From Oscillospiraceae bacterium (GTDB taxonomy: Bacteria; Bacillota; Clostridia; Oscillospirales; Ruminococcaceae), in assembly GCA_019413245.1 (NCBI GenBank), contig DXNX01000099.1, positions 1 through 8,775 on the forward strand: DNA of 8,775 nt, read 5' to 3'. This document shows positions 1 to 5,784 of this stretch, piece after piece (position 1 is the first letter of the stretch; the number at the start of each line of letters is the position of its first letter). The notes under the pieces were generated by a model. The model saw only the letters and a list, made by a program, of their open reading frames with translations. It did no database searches and was not told the origin of the DNA. A program made the position numbers and the translations under genes.

Positions 1-22
1 GTCAGATGTGTATAAGAGACAG
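1..22 (+). other. Residual Illumina Nextera adapter (non-genomic)
   Basis: The window opens with GTC followed by AGATGTGTATAAGAGACAG. The latter is the Tn5 mosaic end used in Nextera libraries, and the preceding GTC matches the end of the Read 1 adapter rather than the Read 2 adapter. Histidinol-phosphate aminotransferase coding sequence starts exactly at the next base, so the join is an untrimmed read end and not a biological transposon end. Read on the minus strand, the adapter adds six codons (LSLIHI) and a TGA at 4..2 to the truncated hisC, which would produce a false complete 50-aa ORF. Confidence 0.97.
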
Positions 23-154
23 ATCGGCCACCGCCGGGGAGGGCGGATAGGGGTTCTCGTTGGCGTTGAGCTTGACCAGATCGGGCATCTTGCGCTGCTC
101 GCCGGGGGTGTAGGGCTCCAGCGCCGCCAGCGTGGAAGTGAAATACCGGCTCAT
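23..154 (-). CDS. hisC: Histidinol-phosphate aminotransferase, N-terminal fragment (3' end missing)
   Basis: Only the first 44 codons are present before the sequence runs into adapter. The translation begins MSRYFTSTLAALEPYTPGEQ and continues to LVKLNANENPYPPSP. This is the N-terminal signature of HisC, a PLP-dependent fold-type I aminotransferase that converts imidazole-acetol phosphate and glutamate to histidinol phosphate. The NENPYPPSP segment is the conserved start of the family's substrate-binding region. The catalytic lysine and the rest of the roughly 350-residue enzyme lie beyond the contig end. The ATG overlaps the hisD stop (ATGA), and a GAGGAGG Shine-Dalgarno sits 7 nt upstream inside hisD, so translational coupling is likely. 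It is a partial gene because of the assembly edge, not a pseudogene. Confidence 0.93.
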
Positions 155-1437
155 TGTTCCGCCTCCTCATAGCGGATGGTCACGCTCTTGGCGTGGGCGT
201 GCAGGCCCTCCCGCTCGGCAAAGTCGGCAATGCGGTCCTTCACGTCCGCTAGGGCGTCCCGGGTGTAGTACAGGAAGCTGGACTTCTTGACGAAATCGTC
301 CACGCTCAGCGGGCTGGAGAACCGGGCGGTGCCGGAAGTGGGCAGGGTGTGGTTGGGCCCGGCAAAGTAGTCGCCCAGGGCTTCGGGCACGTTGCGGCCC
401 ATGAAGATGCTGCCCGCGTTGCGGATCTGGCCCAGCAGGGCGAAGGGGTCCTCCACACACAGTTCCAGGTGCTCAGGAGCAATGAGGTTGGCGGCTTCCA
501 CCGCCTTGGTCAGGTCATCGGTGACGATGATCTTGCCGTTGGTGTCGATGCTCTCCCGGGCGATGGCGGCGCGGGGCAGCTGGGGGATCTGCACTTCCAG
601 TTCCGCCTGCACCGCCTTGGCCAGGTCCATGCTGTCGGTGACCAGCACGGCAGTGGCCAGCTTGTCGTGTTCGGCCTGGCTCAGCAGGTCCGCCGCCACC
701 CAGGCGGGGTTGCAGCCGCCGTCGGCCAGCACCAGGATCTCCGAAGGTCCGGCAATCATGTCGATGCCCACCTTGCCGAAGACCTTGCGCTTGGCGGTGG
801 CCACATAGATGTTGCCGGGTCCCACGATCTTGTCTACGGCGGGCACGCTCTCGGTGCCGTAGGCCAGGGCGGCTACGGCCTGGGCGCCGCCGGACTTGAC
901 GATCTTGTCAATGCCAGCCACCGCTGCCGCAGCCAGGATGTTGGGATTTACCTTGCCGTCCTTGCCGGCGGGGGTAGTCATGACGATCTCACGCACCCCG
1001 GCCACTTTGGCGGGAATCACGTCCATGAGCACGGTGGAGGGGTACGCTGCCGTGCCGCCCGGTACATAGACGCCGGCTTTTTCAATGGGGGTGTATTTCT
1101 GTCCCAGCACCACGCCGGGGGTGTCGTTGATCACAAAATCCTTGTGGACCTGATGCTCGTGGAAAGCCCGGATGTTGGCGGTGGCCATGCGCAGGGTGGT
1201 GAGGAAATCTTCCCCCACGGCGGCAAAGGCCTCGTCGATTTCTTCTTTGGTCACCAGCAGGCTGTCCAGCTCGGCGCCGTCAAACTTTTTGGCGTATTCC
1301 CGCAGAGCTTGGTCCCCACGGGCGCGCACGTCGGCAATAATGCCGTCCACCACGGCTTCCACATCGGCTTCCGCCCGGATATCCCGGTTCAGAATCTCCT
1401 CCGGCCGCACGGCGTCAAAAGAAAGAATACGGATCAT
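151..1437 (-). CDS. hisD: Histidinol dehydrogenase
   Basis: This 428-aa protein has the usual full length for HisD, the zinc enzyme that oxidises L-histidinol to L-histidine with two NAD+ in the last two steps of the pathway. Visible family motifs are PGG near residue 126, GPGN at 206-209, AGPSEILVLAD around 229-239, SQAEHD at 253-258, PEHLE at 321-325, and GPNHTLPTSG near 360. Residues matching the known zinc ligands are Q254, H257, D356 and H415, and E322/H323 match the catalytic Glu-His pair. The offsets of 4-5 from the E. coli positions are consistent along the chain, so the enzyme looks intact. The start ATG overlaps the stop of the upstream hisZG gene by 4 bp. An AGGAGG site lies 10 nt upstream, within the end of hisZG. 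Confidence 0.98.
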   Translation of the reverse strand: MIRILSFDAVRPEEILNRDIRAEADVEAVVDGIIADVRARGDQALREYAKKFDGAELDSLLVTKEEIDEAFAAVGEDFLTTLRMATANIRAFHEHQVHKDFVINDTPGVVLGQKYTPIEKAGVYVPGGTAAYPSTVLMDVIPAKVAGVREIVMTTPAGKDGKVNPNILAAAAVAGIDKIVKSGGAQAVAALAYGTESVPAVDKIVGPGNIYVATAKRKVFGKVGIDMIAGPSEILVLADGGCNPAWVAADLLSQAEHDKLATAVLVTDSMDLAKAVQAELEVQIPQLPRAAIARESIDTNGKIIVTDDLTKAVEAANLIAPEHLELCVEDPFALLGQIRNAGSIFMGRNVPEALGDYFAGPNHTLPTSGTARFSSPLSVDDFVKKSSFLYYTRDALADVKDRIADFAEREGLHAHAKSVTIRYEEAEQ

Positions 1438-3002
1438 ACTTTCAGTGCCTCCTTCATTTTGGCCAGCAGCTCGGTCAGCTGGCGATACTTGAACTGGTAA
1501 CTGGCACGGTTGGCAATGAACCGTGCGCTGATGGGCATGAACTCCTCCAGCACAGCCAGGTTGTTTTCCTTCAGGGTGGCGCCGGTCTCCACAATGTCCA
1601 CAATCACATCGGACAGCCCCAGGATGGGGGCCAGCTCGATGGAACCGTTGAGCTTGATGATGTCGATGTCCCGGCCCAGGGCTTCGTAGTGCGCCCGGGC
1701 GATGGAAACGAACTTGGTGGCCACCCGCAGGGCCCGGCTCTCATCATCCACAAAATCCTTGGGGCCGGCCACGCACATCCGGCACTTGCCCATGCCGGTG
1801 TCCATGAGTTCGTACACATCGGCGCCGGATTCGGTCAGGATGTCCTTGCCTACAATGCCGATGTCCGCGGCCCCGTGCTCCACATAGATGGCCACGTCGC
1901 TGGGCTTGACCAGGAAGTACCGCACTTTGGCTTCGGGGTTCTCCACCACCAGCTTGCGGGTTTCGTTGTAATCCTCCGCGCAGCCGTACCCGGCCTTGGC
2001 CAGCAGGCCGTAGGCCTTGTCACCCAGGCGGCCTTTGGGCAGCGCGATGTTCAGCCAGGTGTCCGGTTCCGCTTCGGCGCTGGGGGTCAGCCGTTCCAGC
2101 TCATCCAGATACAGGGCAAAGCCCAGGGCGCAGGCACCGGGGGTGAAGCGCCGGGCCAGCAGATCGTACCGGCCGCCTTTCAGTACCGCCCGGGCGGCCC
2201 CGGCGGCGTACCCGGTGAACACCAGGCCGTTGTAATATTCCATGTCCCCGGCCAGGCTCAGGTCCAGCCGCACGGTGTCGGCGGCATCCCCCAACCCGGC
2301 ATACAGGGCTTCCAGCTCGTCCAGGGCGGCGCTCTGGACCTCGCTGCGGCAGCGGGAGCGGGCTTCGGCCAGAGCGGTCTGGAAGGGACCGTGCAGGCTC
2401 AGCAGGGCACACAGGGCGTCGGCACCTGCTTCGTCCAGCCCGGCGGAAAGGGCGGCCTGGCGCAGTTCGTGGGCGTTTTTGTCCCGCAGCAGTTCCAGCA
2501 GCCGGGGCCGGGCGGCGGCGTCCACCCCCAGGGCATCCAGCAGCCCGGTCAGGTAGCCCATGTGGCTCACTTCCAGGAAAGTCCGGGTGCCCAGGCTGGC
2601 CAGACTGTCCACCGCCAACCGCACCACCTCGGCCTGGCGGGCGGCATCCACCGCGCCGATACACTCCAGACCCATCTGGCTGATCTCCGCAAAGGTGTGG
2701 CTTTCCCGGCTGGGGCGGCAGACCTGCTCGGTGTAGTAGTAACGCTTGCACTCGCCGGGGGCGGGCTGGGCGTTCTTGGCAATGGAAAGGGTCACATCCG
2801 GGCGGATGGCCCGCAGCTTGCCGTCCAGGTCGGTGAAGGTGATGACCTGGGCATCCGGCAGAAACTTCTGGTTCTGCTGGTACAGGGAATACTCCTCAAA
2901 CCGGGCGCAGCGGAATTTGCGGTACCCGGCCTGCTCATACAGTGCCCGCAGCTGCAGGGTGCAGCGCTCGGCAGGGGAAAAACGAGTCAAATCCAGTTCC
3001 AT
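1434..3002 (-). CDS. hisZG: HisZ-HisG fusion: ATP phosphoribosyltransferase regulatory and catalytic subunits in one chain
   Basis: One uninterrupted 522-aa frame holds two proteins that are normally separate. Residues 1 to about 310 are HisZ, a class II HisRS paralogue without aminoacylation function: RPDVTLSIAK at 67-76, a motif 2-like region ending AEISQMGLECIG near 105-116, and YYNGLVFTGYAAG then GGRYD (256-280) followed by the GFALYLDEL segment. Residues from about 316 to 522 are short-form HisG: IALPKGRLGD at 319-328, ADIGIVGKD near 379-387, and the PRPP-binding loop VDIVETGATLKENNL at 468-482. HisG condenses ATP with PRPP in the first, feedback-controlled step of histidine synthesis; HisZ is needed for activity and histidine inhibition of short HisG. 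The linker is short, about 10-15 residues (SAEAEPDT). I chose ATG 3002 over a TTG at 3029 because GAGGT lies 8 nt upstream and because the TTG would fall almost at the predicted transcription start. Confidence 0.95.
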   Translation of the reverse strand: MELDLTRFSPAERCTLQLRALYEQAGYRKFRCARFEEYSLYQQNQKFLPDAQVITFTDLDGKLRAIRPDVTLSIAKNAQPAPGECKRYYYTEQVCRPSRESHTFAEISQMGLECIGAVDAARQAEVVRLAVDSLASLGTRTFLEVSHMGYLTGLLDALGVDAAARPRLLELLRDKNAHELRQAALSAGLDEAGADALCALLSLHGPFQTALAEARSRCRSEVQSAALDELEALYAGLGDAADTVRLDLSLAGDMEYYNGLVFTGYAAGAARAVLKGGRYDLLARRFTPGACALGFALYLDELERLTPSAEAEPDTWLNIALPKGRLGDKAYGLLAKAGYGCAEDYNETRKLVVENPEAKVRYFLVKPSDVAIYVEHGAADIGIVGKDILTESGADVYELMDTGMGKCRMCVAGPKDFVDDESRALRVATKFVSIARAHYEALGRDIDIIKLNGSIELAPILGLSDVIVDIVETGATLKENNLAVLEEFMPISARFIANRASYQFKYRQLTELLAKMKEALKV

Positions 3003-3010
3003 AAATCGAT

Positions 3011-3015
3011 ACCTC
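3011..3015 (-). promoter_or_regulatory. Ribosome binding site that fixes the hisZG start
   Basis: GAGGT lies 8 nt before the ATG at 3002. An in-frame TTG at 3029 would add nine residues (MYGYVRYRF) of no HisZ character. It has no purine-rich site upstream and would overlap the initially transcribed bases. Confidence 0.8.
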
Positions 3016-3039
3016 ACATACCCATACAAACATGGTCTT

Positions 3040-3068
3040 ATTATACTTTAGCACAGTAAAGTTGTAAA
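3040..3068 (-). promoter_or_regulatory. Sigma-70/SigA-type promoter of the his operon
   Basis: On the minus strand, TTTACA (3068..3063, 5 of 6 match to TTGACA) is followed after exactly 17 bp by a perfect TATAAT (3045..3040). Transcription should start near 3033, giving a leader of about 30 nt before the hisZG ATG. That is too short for a T-box or a his-leader-peptide attenuator, so control is probably by a protein repressor or by feedback on HisZG. The -35 element sits a few bases past the T-tract of the upstream gene's terminator, which insulates the operon. Confidence 0.85.
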
Positions 3069-3079
3069 GCGATGACAAG

Positions 3080-3144
3080 GAAAGAAAAAACAAAAGCAGG
3101 CGCAGCTTTCCCGTTCGGTTCGTGAACGGAAAAACGCGCCTGCT
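3080..3144 (-). terminator. Strong intrinsic terminator of the 117-aa protein gene
   Basis: On the minus strand the arms AGCAGGCGC (3144..3136) and GCGCCTGCT (3103..3095) form a perfect 9-bp outer stem. An inner stem pairs TTTCCGTTC with GAACGGGAAA, with one bulged base. A T-rich tail, TTTTGTTTTTTCTTT, follows over about 3094..3080. The hairpin begins 24 nt after the stop codon of the 117-aa gene. No T-tract flanks the other side, so it acts on the minus strand only. Confidence 0.9.
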
Positions 3145-3168
3145 CATAAGGATCGCAGCTATTGAATA

Positions 3169-3522
3169 TCAGCCCTGGCAGCCCATCTCTTCCCAGTTGG
3201 CAAAATCTTCGGCCTTCGCAATGGCGGTAGGGTCAAGTTTGCCGTTCACAGTGGGAACGGGGGCGGTATGGTCCTGCACAGGGTTGGGGTTGGGCGAGCT
3301 GTTGTCCGGCACCGGAATGTACACCTCGGCGCTTGCGCTGTCCGGGGTCTTTTCGGTCTCAGGCGCGTCGGTTTCGGGCTCGGCGGCATCGTCATCAAAT
3401 GCCTCCGGGCCCACAATATGCTCGTGCTCGCTGTCTTCGGTATAGCGCTGGGCCAGCAAAGTGGCGGCACAGCCCAGGGCCGCACCGGCCAGAACCGGCA
3501 GCAGGTGACGGAAAATTGCCAT
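3169..3522 (-). CDS. Membrane-anchored acidic, proline-rich protein of unknown function
   Basis: The protein has 117 aa and belongs to no family I recognise. Residues 7-25 (LLPVLAGAALGCAATLLAQ) form a hydrophobic segment after a short positive N-terminus (R5, H6), consistent with a single-pass anchor and an extracellular C-terminus. C18 sits in a loose lipobox-like context (AALGC), but the small residue pattern is not typical and the hydrophobic run continues past it, so lipoprotein status is uncertain. Residues 28-63 are very acidic and probably disordered, 64-92 are Pro/Asn-rich, and the tail 96-117 (LDPTAIAKAEDFANWEEMGC then QG) looks like a compact helical motif. The ATG at 3522 is favoured over longer in-frame versions because GAGAGG lies 7 nt upstream and a promoter lies just beyond. 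The gene is a single transcription unit between its own promoter and terminator. Its function cannot be inferred. Confidence 0.8.
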   Translation of the reverse strand: MAIFRHLLPVLAGAALGCAATLLAQRYTEDSEHEHIVGPEAFDDDAAEPETDAPETEKTPDSASAEVYIPVPDNSSPNPNPVQDHTAPVPTVNGKLDPTAIAKAEDFANWEEMGCQG

Positions 3523-3574
3523 ACGTTGTCCCTCTCTTCCCAGCGCCGGCGGCATGACCGGCGAATTTGTGGAT

Positions 3575-3603
3575 AGTATACCACCATTTTTTCCGGAATA
3601 CAA
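3575..3603 (-). promoter_or_regulatory. Promoter of the 117-aa protein gene (extended -10 type)
   Basis: TATACT (3580..3575) is preceded by TGG, giving the extended -10 form TGnTATACT. A weak -35, TTGTAT (3603..3598), lies 17 bp upstream. The predicted start is near 3568, leaving a leader of about 45 nt to the ATG at 3522. The -35 matches at only three positions, so the extended -10 probably carries recognition. Confidence 0.65.
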
Positions 3604-3663
3604 GTTTTTTGTGGTGAAAAAGGCGGTGTCAGTCCTTTGGAGGCAACGCAAGCAGCCGCTCCG

Positions 3664-3699
3664 TCAGCCGCAGTCGTCCACAGCCAGAATGTTTGCCAT
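3664..3699 (-). other. 11-codon ORF resembling the N-terminus of a CheY-like receiver (possible gene remnant)
   Basis: The ATG shares one base with the traX-family stop codon (TAATG), and a GGGAGG Shine-Dalgarno (3711..3706) lies 6 nt upstream inside that gene. The frame reads MANILAVDDCG and then TGA. Response-regulator receivers typically begin M-x-x-ILxVDD, with the DD pair forming part of the acidic pocket, so this looks like a receiver start that ends at once. In another frame the following bases read RLTERLLALPPKD and then stop at 3629. It could be a deletion remnant of a regulator gene once downstream of traX, a short coupled ORF, or chance, since the ribosome site also encodes the Gly-Gly near the end of the TraX protein. 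Confidence 0.25.
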
Positions 3700-4547
3700 T
3701 ACACGCCTCCCATCCACATGCATACCGCCCAGGACGCCGCGTACAGCAGGTACACATGGGCCGGATAGAACCAGTAGAAAAGCTGTTTGAGCCCGGCGCC
3801 CCGGCGGCCGTTGTACAGGGCCATCAGGGCTACCGCCGCCACACCGAACCATTCATAATAGGTGGTGAACATCTGGGAAAAGGTGAACCCGGGCTGGCTG
3901 CGCACCGCCATCAGGACGGCAAAAAATTCCATGCCGATGGTCCACACAGCCCATGCGGCCAACTGGAACGGCCGTTTGTCCCGGAACAGGTAGAGAATCA
4001 CACCGCCGATGAGGTACAGCGGGCCGCCGTCGGTGACGCACACCCAGGCGGGCATCACCGTGCTGCCCAGCAGCACCACCGTCGTGGCCATCCCCGGCTG
4101 GGCGGCCAGCAGCACCACCGCAAACCCCCAGACCACCGGACCCAGGACAGCCAGCAGGCCCCGGGCAATCCGACCCTGCCGCAGCCAGTCGATGCCCTGC
4201 CATACCACGCACAGGATGACGAAGTTCAAAAAGATGCCGTTCAGGGGATAGAACCCGTCGGGACGGCGCAGCACCCCCACATACATCATGAGAAAGGTGA
4301 GCAGCCCCATCCCGGCGCCGATGCCCCACATGCGCAGGAAATAGCGTTTGCGGTCATGGGTGTGGGCAAAGCCCTCCACGGTGCAGAACAGGAACAGCGG
4401 CGCCGAAAGCCGCCCCAGCATGGAGAACCACTCCGGCACCAGCCCGGTGAATTCGAAGAAATAGTGGATGTGGTCCAGCACCATCAGCGCCAGGGCGATG
4501 ATTTTGAGGACGGTGCCGTCCAGACCGCGTTTTTGTGTTGTCAGCAT
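3699..4547 (-). CDS. TraX-family polytopic membrane protein (putative acetyltransferase-like)
   Basis: This 282-aa, strongly hydrophobic protein has about eight or nine predicted membrane segments (for example 14-31, 75-93, 104-121, 130-149, 176-190, 196-215, 232-246 and 255-276). The N-terminal pattern LKIIALALMVLDHIHYFF (14-31), then GRLSAPLFLF (45-54) with EGFAHTHDRKRYFLRM (58-73), and the C-terminal GLKQLFYWFYPAHVYLLY (252-269) match the chromosomal TraX family of Firmicutes. The founding member, F-plasmid TraX, N-acetylates pilin; the role of chromosomal homologues is unknown. No conjugation or pilin genes are nearby, so a pilin role is not supported here. The start ATG has GAGAGG 7 nt upstream. 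An upstream terminator separates it from the 77-aa gene, so it should have its own promoter. I saw no convincing terminator after it, only a weak AAAGG/CCTTT hairpin near 3615-3640. Confidence 0.85.
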   Translation of the reverse strand: MLTTQKRGLDGTVLKIIALALMVLDHIHYFFEFTGLVPEWFSMLGRLSAPLFLFCTVEGFAHTHDRKRYFLRMWGIGAGMGLLTFLMMYVGVLRRPDGFYPLNGIFLNFVILCVVWQGIDWLRQGRIARGLLAVLGPVVWGFAVVLLAAQPGMATTVVLLGSTVMPAWVCVTDGGPLYLIGGVILYLFRDKRPFQLAAWAVWTIGMEFFAVLMAVRSQPGFTFSQMFTTYYEWFGVAAVALMALYNGRRGAGLKQLFYWFYPAHVYLLYAASWAVCMWMGGV

Positions 4548-4572
4548 GGAAAAACCTCTCTTTTCTTTCAGG

Positions 4573-4589
4573 ATACCGGTATGCTAACA
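4573..4589 (-). promoter_or_regulatory. Possible extended -10 promoter with overlapping palindrome, upstream of the traX-family gene
   Basis: TGTTAGCAT (4589..4581) matches an extended -10 (TGn plus a 4 of 6 hexamer) but has no good -35. A perfect 10-bp palindrome, ATACCGGTAT (4573-4582), covers its end and the predicted start site, where a repressor could bind. The gene needs a promoter somewhere in 4548-4630 because a terminator lies upstream. This is the best candidate I see, but it is weak. Confidence 0.3.
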
Positions 4590-4630
4590 GCCGTTTGTGT
4601 AGAAAGTATCAGGAAATGCCGTACAGCCCT

Positions 4631-4662
4631 ATAAAAAATGGCCCCCGGCGGTTCCGGGAGCC
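4631..4662 (-). terminator. Intrinsic terminator after the 77-aa protein gene
   Basis: On the minus strand GGCTCCCGG (4662..4654) pairs with CCGGGGGCC (4648..4640), nine pairs with one G-U, around a 5-nt loop. ATTTTTTAT follows. It starts 15 nt after the stop codon and ends the metG-side transcription block before the traX-family gene. Confidence 0.9.
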
Positions 4663-4677
4663 AACAGAGGCAAAGAC

Positions 4678-4911
4678 TCAGCGCACCTGCTGCACGGTGT
4701 AGGTGAAGCCGTACTCTTCCTGCAGGGCCTTGACGGCGGGTTCGCAGTCCTCAATGAAGGTGGGGGCGTACACGCTCTGGCCGTTGTGGGTCTTCTTGTA
4801 ATCTTCCACGATCTGGGTCAGCTTGGCCCAGCCTTCGTCAGCCTTGGCGGGGTCCATATCCTTCGGGAAGTCGATGATGAATTCGCGATGGGTGGGGATG
4901 AGAGCTTTCAT
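4678..4911 (-). CDS. Small soluble protein of unknown function (77 aa)
   Basis: The protein is 77 aa with no signal peptide or membrane segment. It starts MKALIPTHREFIIDFPKDMD and ends EEYGFTYTVQQVR. The middle (about 20-40) is predicted helical (KADEGWAKLTQIVEDYKK), as is 55-66, with short hydrophobic strands at 9-14 and 69-74. It suggests a small alpha/beta fold, but I do not recognise the family. The ATG at 4911 is preceded by AGGAG with a 9-nt spacer, which supports it over longer in-frame versions that run back into tatD. It lies 59 bp after tatD with an AT-rich inverted repeat in the gap, and a strong terminator follows. It may be read from tatD or from a local promoter. Confidence 0.8.
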   Translation of the reverse strand: MKALIPTHREFIIDFPKDMDPAKADEGWAKLTQIVEDYKKTHNGQSVYAPTFIEDCEPAVKALQEEYGFTYTVQQVR

Positions 4912-4939
4912 AGTGATACACTCCTGTTGATTATTTATG

Positions 4940-4962
4940 ATAATATACGGTTTGTATATTAT
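4940..4962 (-). repeat. 23-nt AT-rich inverted repeat, possible operator or promoter element
   Basis: Perfect 9-bp arms, ATAATATAC and GTATATTAT, flank a 5-nt centre. It lies in the tatD to 77-aa gene gap, 15 nt upstream of the AGGAG ribosome site. The arm nearest the gene contains TATATT, a 5 of 6 match to a -10 hexamer, but I found no matching -35 at 16-18 bp. It could be a repressor site covering a promoter or an RNA hairpin; no T-tract supports termination. Confidence 0.6.
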
Positions 4963-4970
4963 TGGTGGGG

Positions 4971-5768
4971 TCATTCCACGCCGAAAACCCGGCGTGCGTT
5001 GGCGGCGCAGGTATCCAGCACCGCCTGGGCGTCTGTTTCCCACAGGCCGGCGATGTACCCGGCCACATGGATGATGTTGCGGCTGTCGTTGCGGCGGCCG
5101 CGTACCGGTTCCGGTGCCATGTAGGGGCAGTCGGTTTCCAGCACGGCGCAGTCATGGGGGATGGCGGCCAGCACTTTGGCGGCGCGTTTGGCGCCTTTGT
5201 AGGTCACCGCCCCGCCGAAGCCCAGGCACAGACCCTGGGCCGTGAGCCAGGCGGCGTCCTCGGCGCTGCCGCTGTAACAATGCAGTACGCCCCGGGGCTT
5301 GTACCGGCGCAGCAGCTCATACATTTCGCCGTGGGCTTCCCGGTCGTGGATGGACACGGGCAGGTCCAGTTCGGCGGCCAGCTGCAGCTGGGCTTCAAAC
5401 AGGTCATACTGCTCCCGGGCGGGCAGGGGCCAGTGATGGTCCAGCCCGATTTCGCCCACAGCCACCACGGCCTTGTCCTCAAACAGCGGCCGCATGGCGT
5501 TCAGCTCTGCCCGCCAGTCGCCGCCATACACGGCCACGGTGGGGGCGTCTTCTTCGCCCAGGCTTTCGGGGTGAATCCCCAGGGCAGCGTGAATATAAGG
5601 GTAGGTATGGGCCAGCTCCAGCACCCGGGGCGCATCCCCGGAGTGGGTGGCACATTCCAGTACCCCCACCACGCCGCCTTCCGGCAAGGCACGGCCCAGC
5701 AGGTCGGCCCGGTCGGCGTCAAACTGGCGGGAGGAATAGTGGGCATGGGTGTCAAAGATGTTGGTCAT
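4971..5768 (-). CDS. tatD: TatD-family metal-dependent hydrolase / 3'-5' DNase
   Basis: The 265-aa length is typical for TatD, a TIM-barrel metallohydrolase of the amidohydrolase superfamily; studied members are 3'-5' exonucleases acting on DNA. The metal-site residues are all visible: H8 and H10 in DTHAH, E106 in GEIGLD, H141 in SIHDREAH, H163 in LHCYSGS, and D213 in LETDCPYM. The family signatures GIHPE (64-68) and PEPVRGRRN (219-227) are also present. The ATG has GAGG 6 nt upstream and is 16 bp from the stop of the permease gene, so the two are probably cotranscribed. TatD homologues often follow methionyl-tRNA synthetase in Firmicutes (metS-yabD in Bacillus). Here a transporter gene lies between them. 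Confidence 0.95.
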   Translation of the reverse strand: MTNIFDTHAHYSSRQFDADRADLLGRALPEGGVVGVLECATHSGDAPRVLELAHTYPYIHAALGIHPESLGEEDAPTVAVYGGDWRAELNAMRPLFEDKAVVAVGEIGLDHHWPLPAREQYDLFEAQLQLAAELDLPVSIHDREAHGEMYELLRRYKPRGVLHCYSGSAEDAAWLTAQGLCLGFGGAVTYKGAKRAAKVLAAIPHDCAVLETDCPYMAPEPVRGRRNDSRNIIHVAGYIAGLWETDAQAVLDTCAANARRVFGVE

Positions 5769-5784
5769 AGGGTACCTCGCGTTT

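Noticed and set aside
1..22. Transposon end of a Tn5-like element
   Set aside because: The mosaic-end match is real, but it sits at the very edge of the sequence with the synthetic Nextera Read 1 bases before it, so it is library adapter.
349..1500. Long plus-strand open frame of 383 aa opposite hisD
   Set aside because: It is antisense to a motif-complete hisD, is rich in Gly/His/Gln as expected from reverse-complement GC-rich codons, and shows no family motif.
3003..3029. TTG start at 3029 for hisZG, adding nine residues
   Set aside because: There is no ribosome site before it, the added residues do not look like HisZ, and GAGGT with 8-nt spacing points to the ATG at 3002.
1689..3059. Long plus-strand open frame of 456 aa opposite hisZG
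   Set aside because: It is an antisense shadow with Gly/Gln/Pro-rich composition and no recognisable domain. The minus strand carries clear HisZ and HisG motifs and a consensus promoter.
3003..3170. T-box riboswitch or his attenuator before hisZG
   Set aside because: The only hairpin here lies upstream of the predicted promoter and has its T-tract placed to end the 117-aa gene. No specifier loop or T-box sequence is visible.
3693..4634. Plus-strand open frame of 313 aa opposite the traX-family gene
   Set aside because: It is rich in His/Gln/Pro with no motifs, and it spans the promoter region and ends at the hairpin of minus-strand genes.
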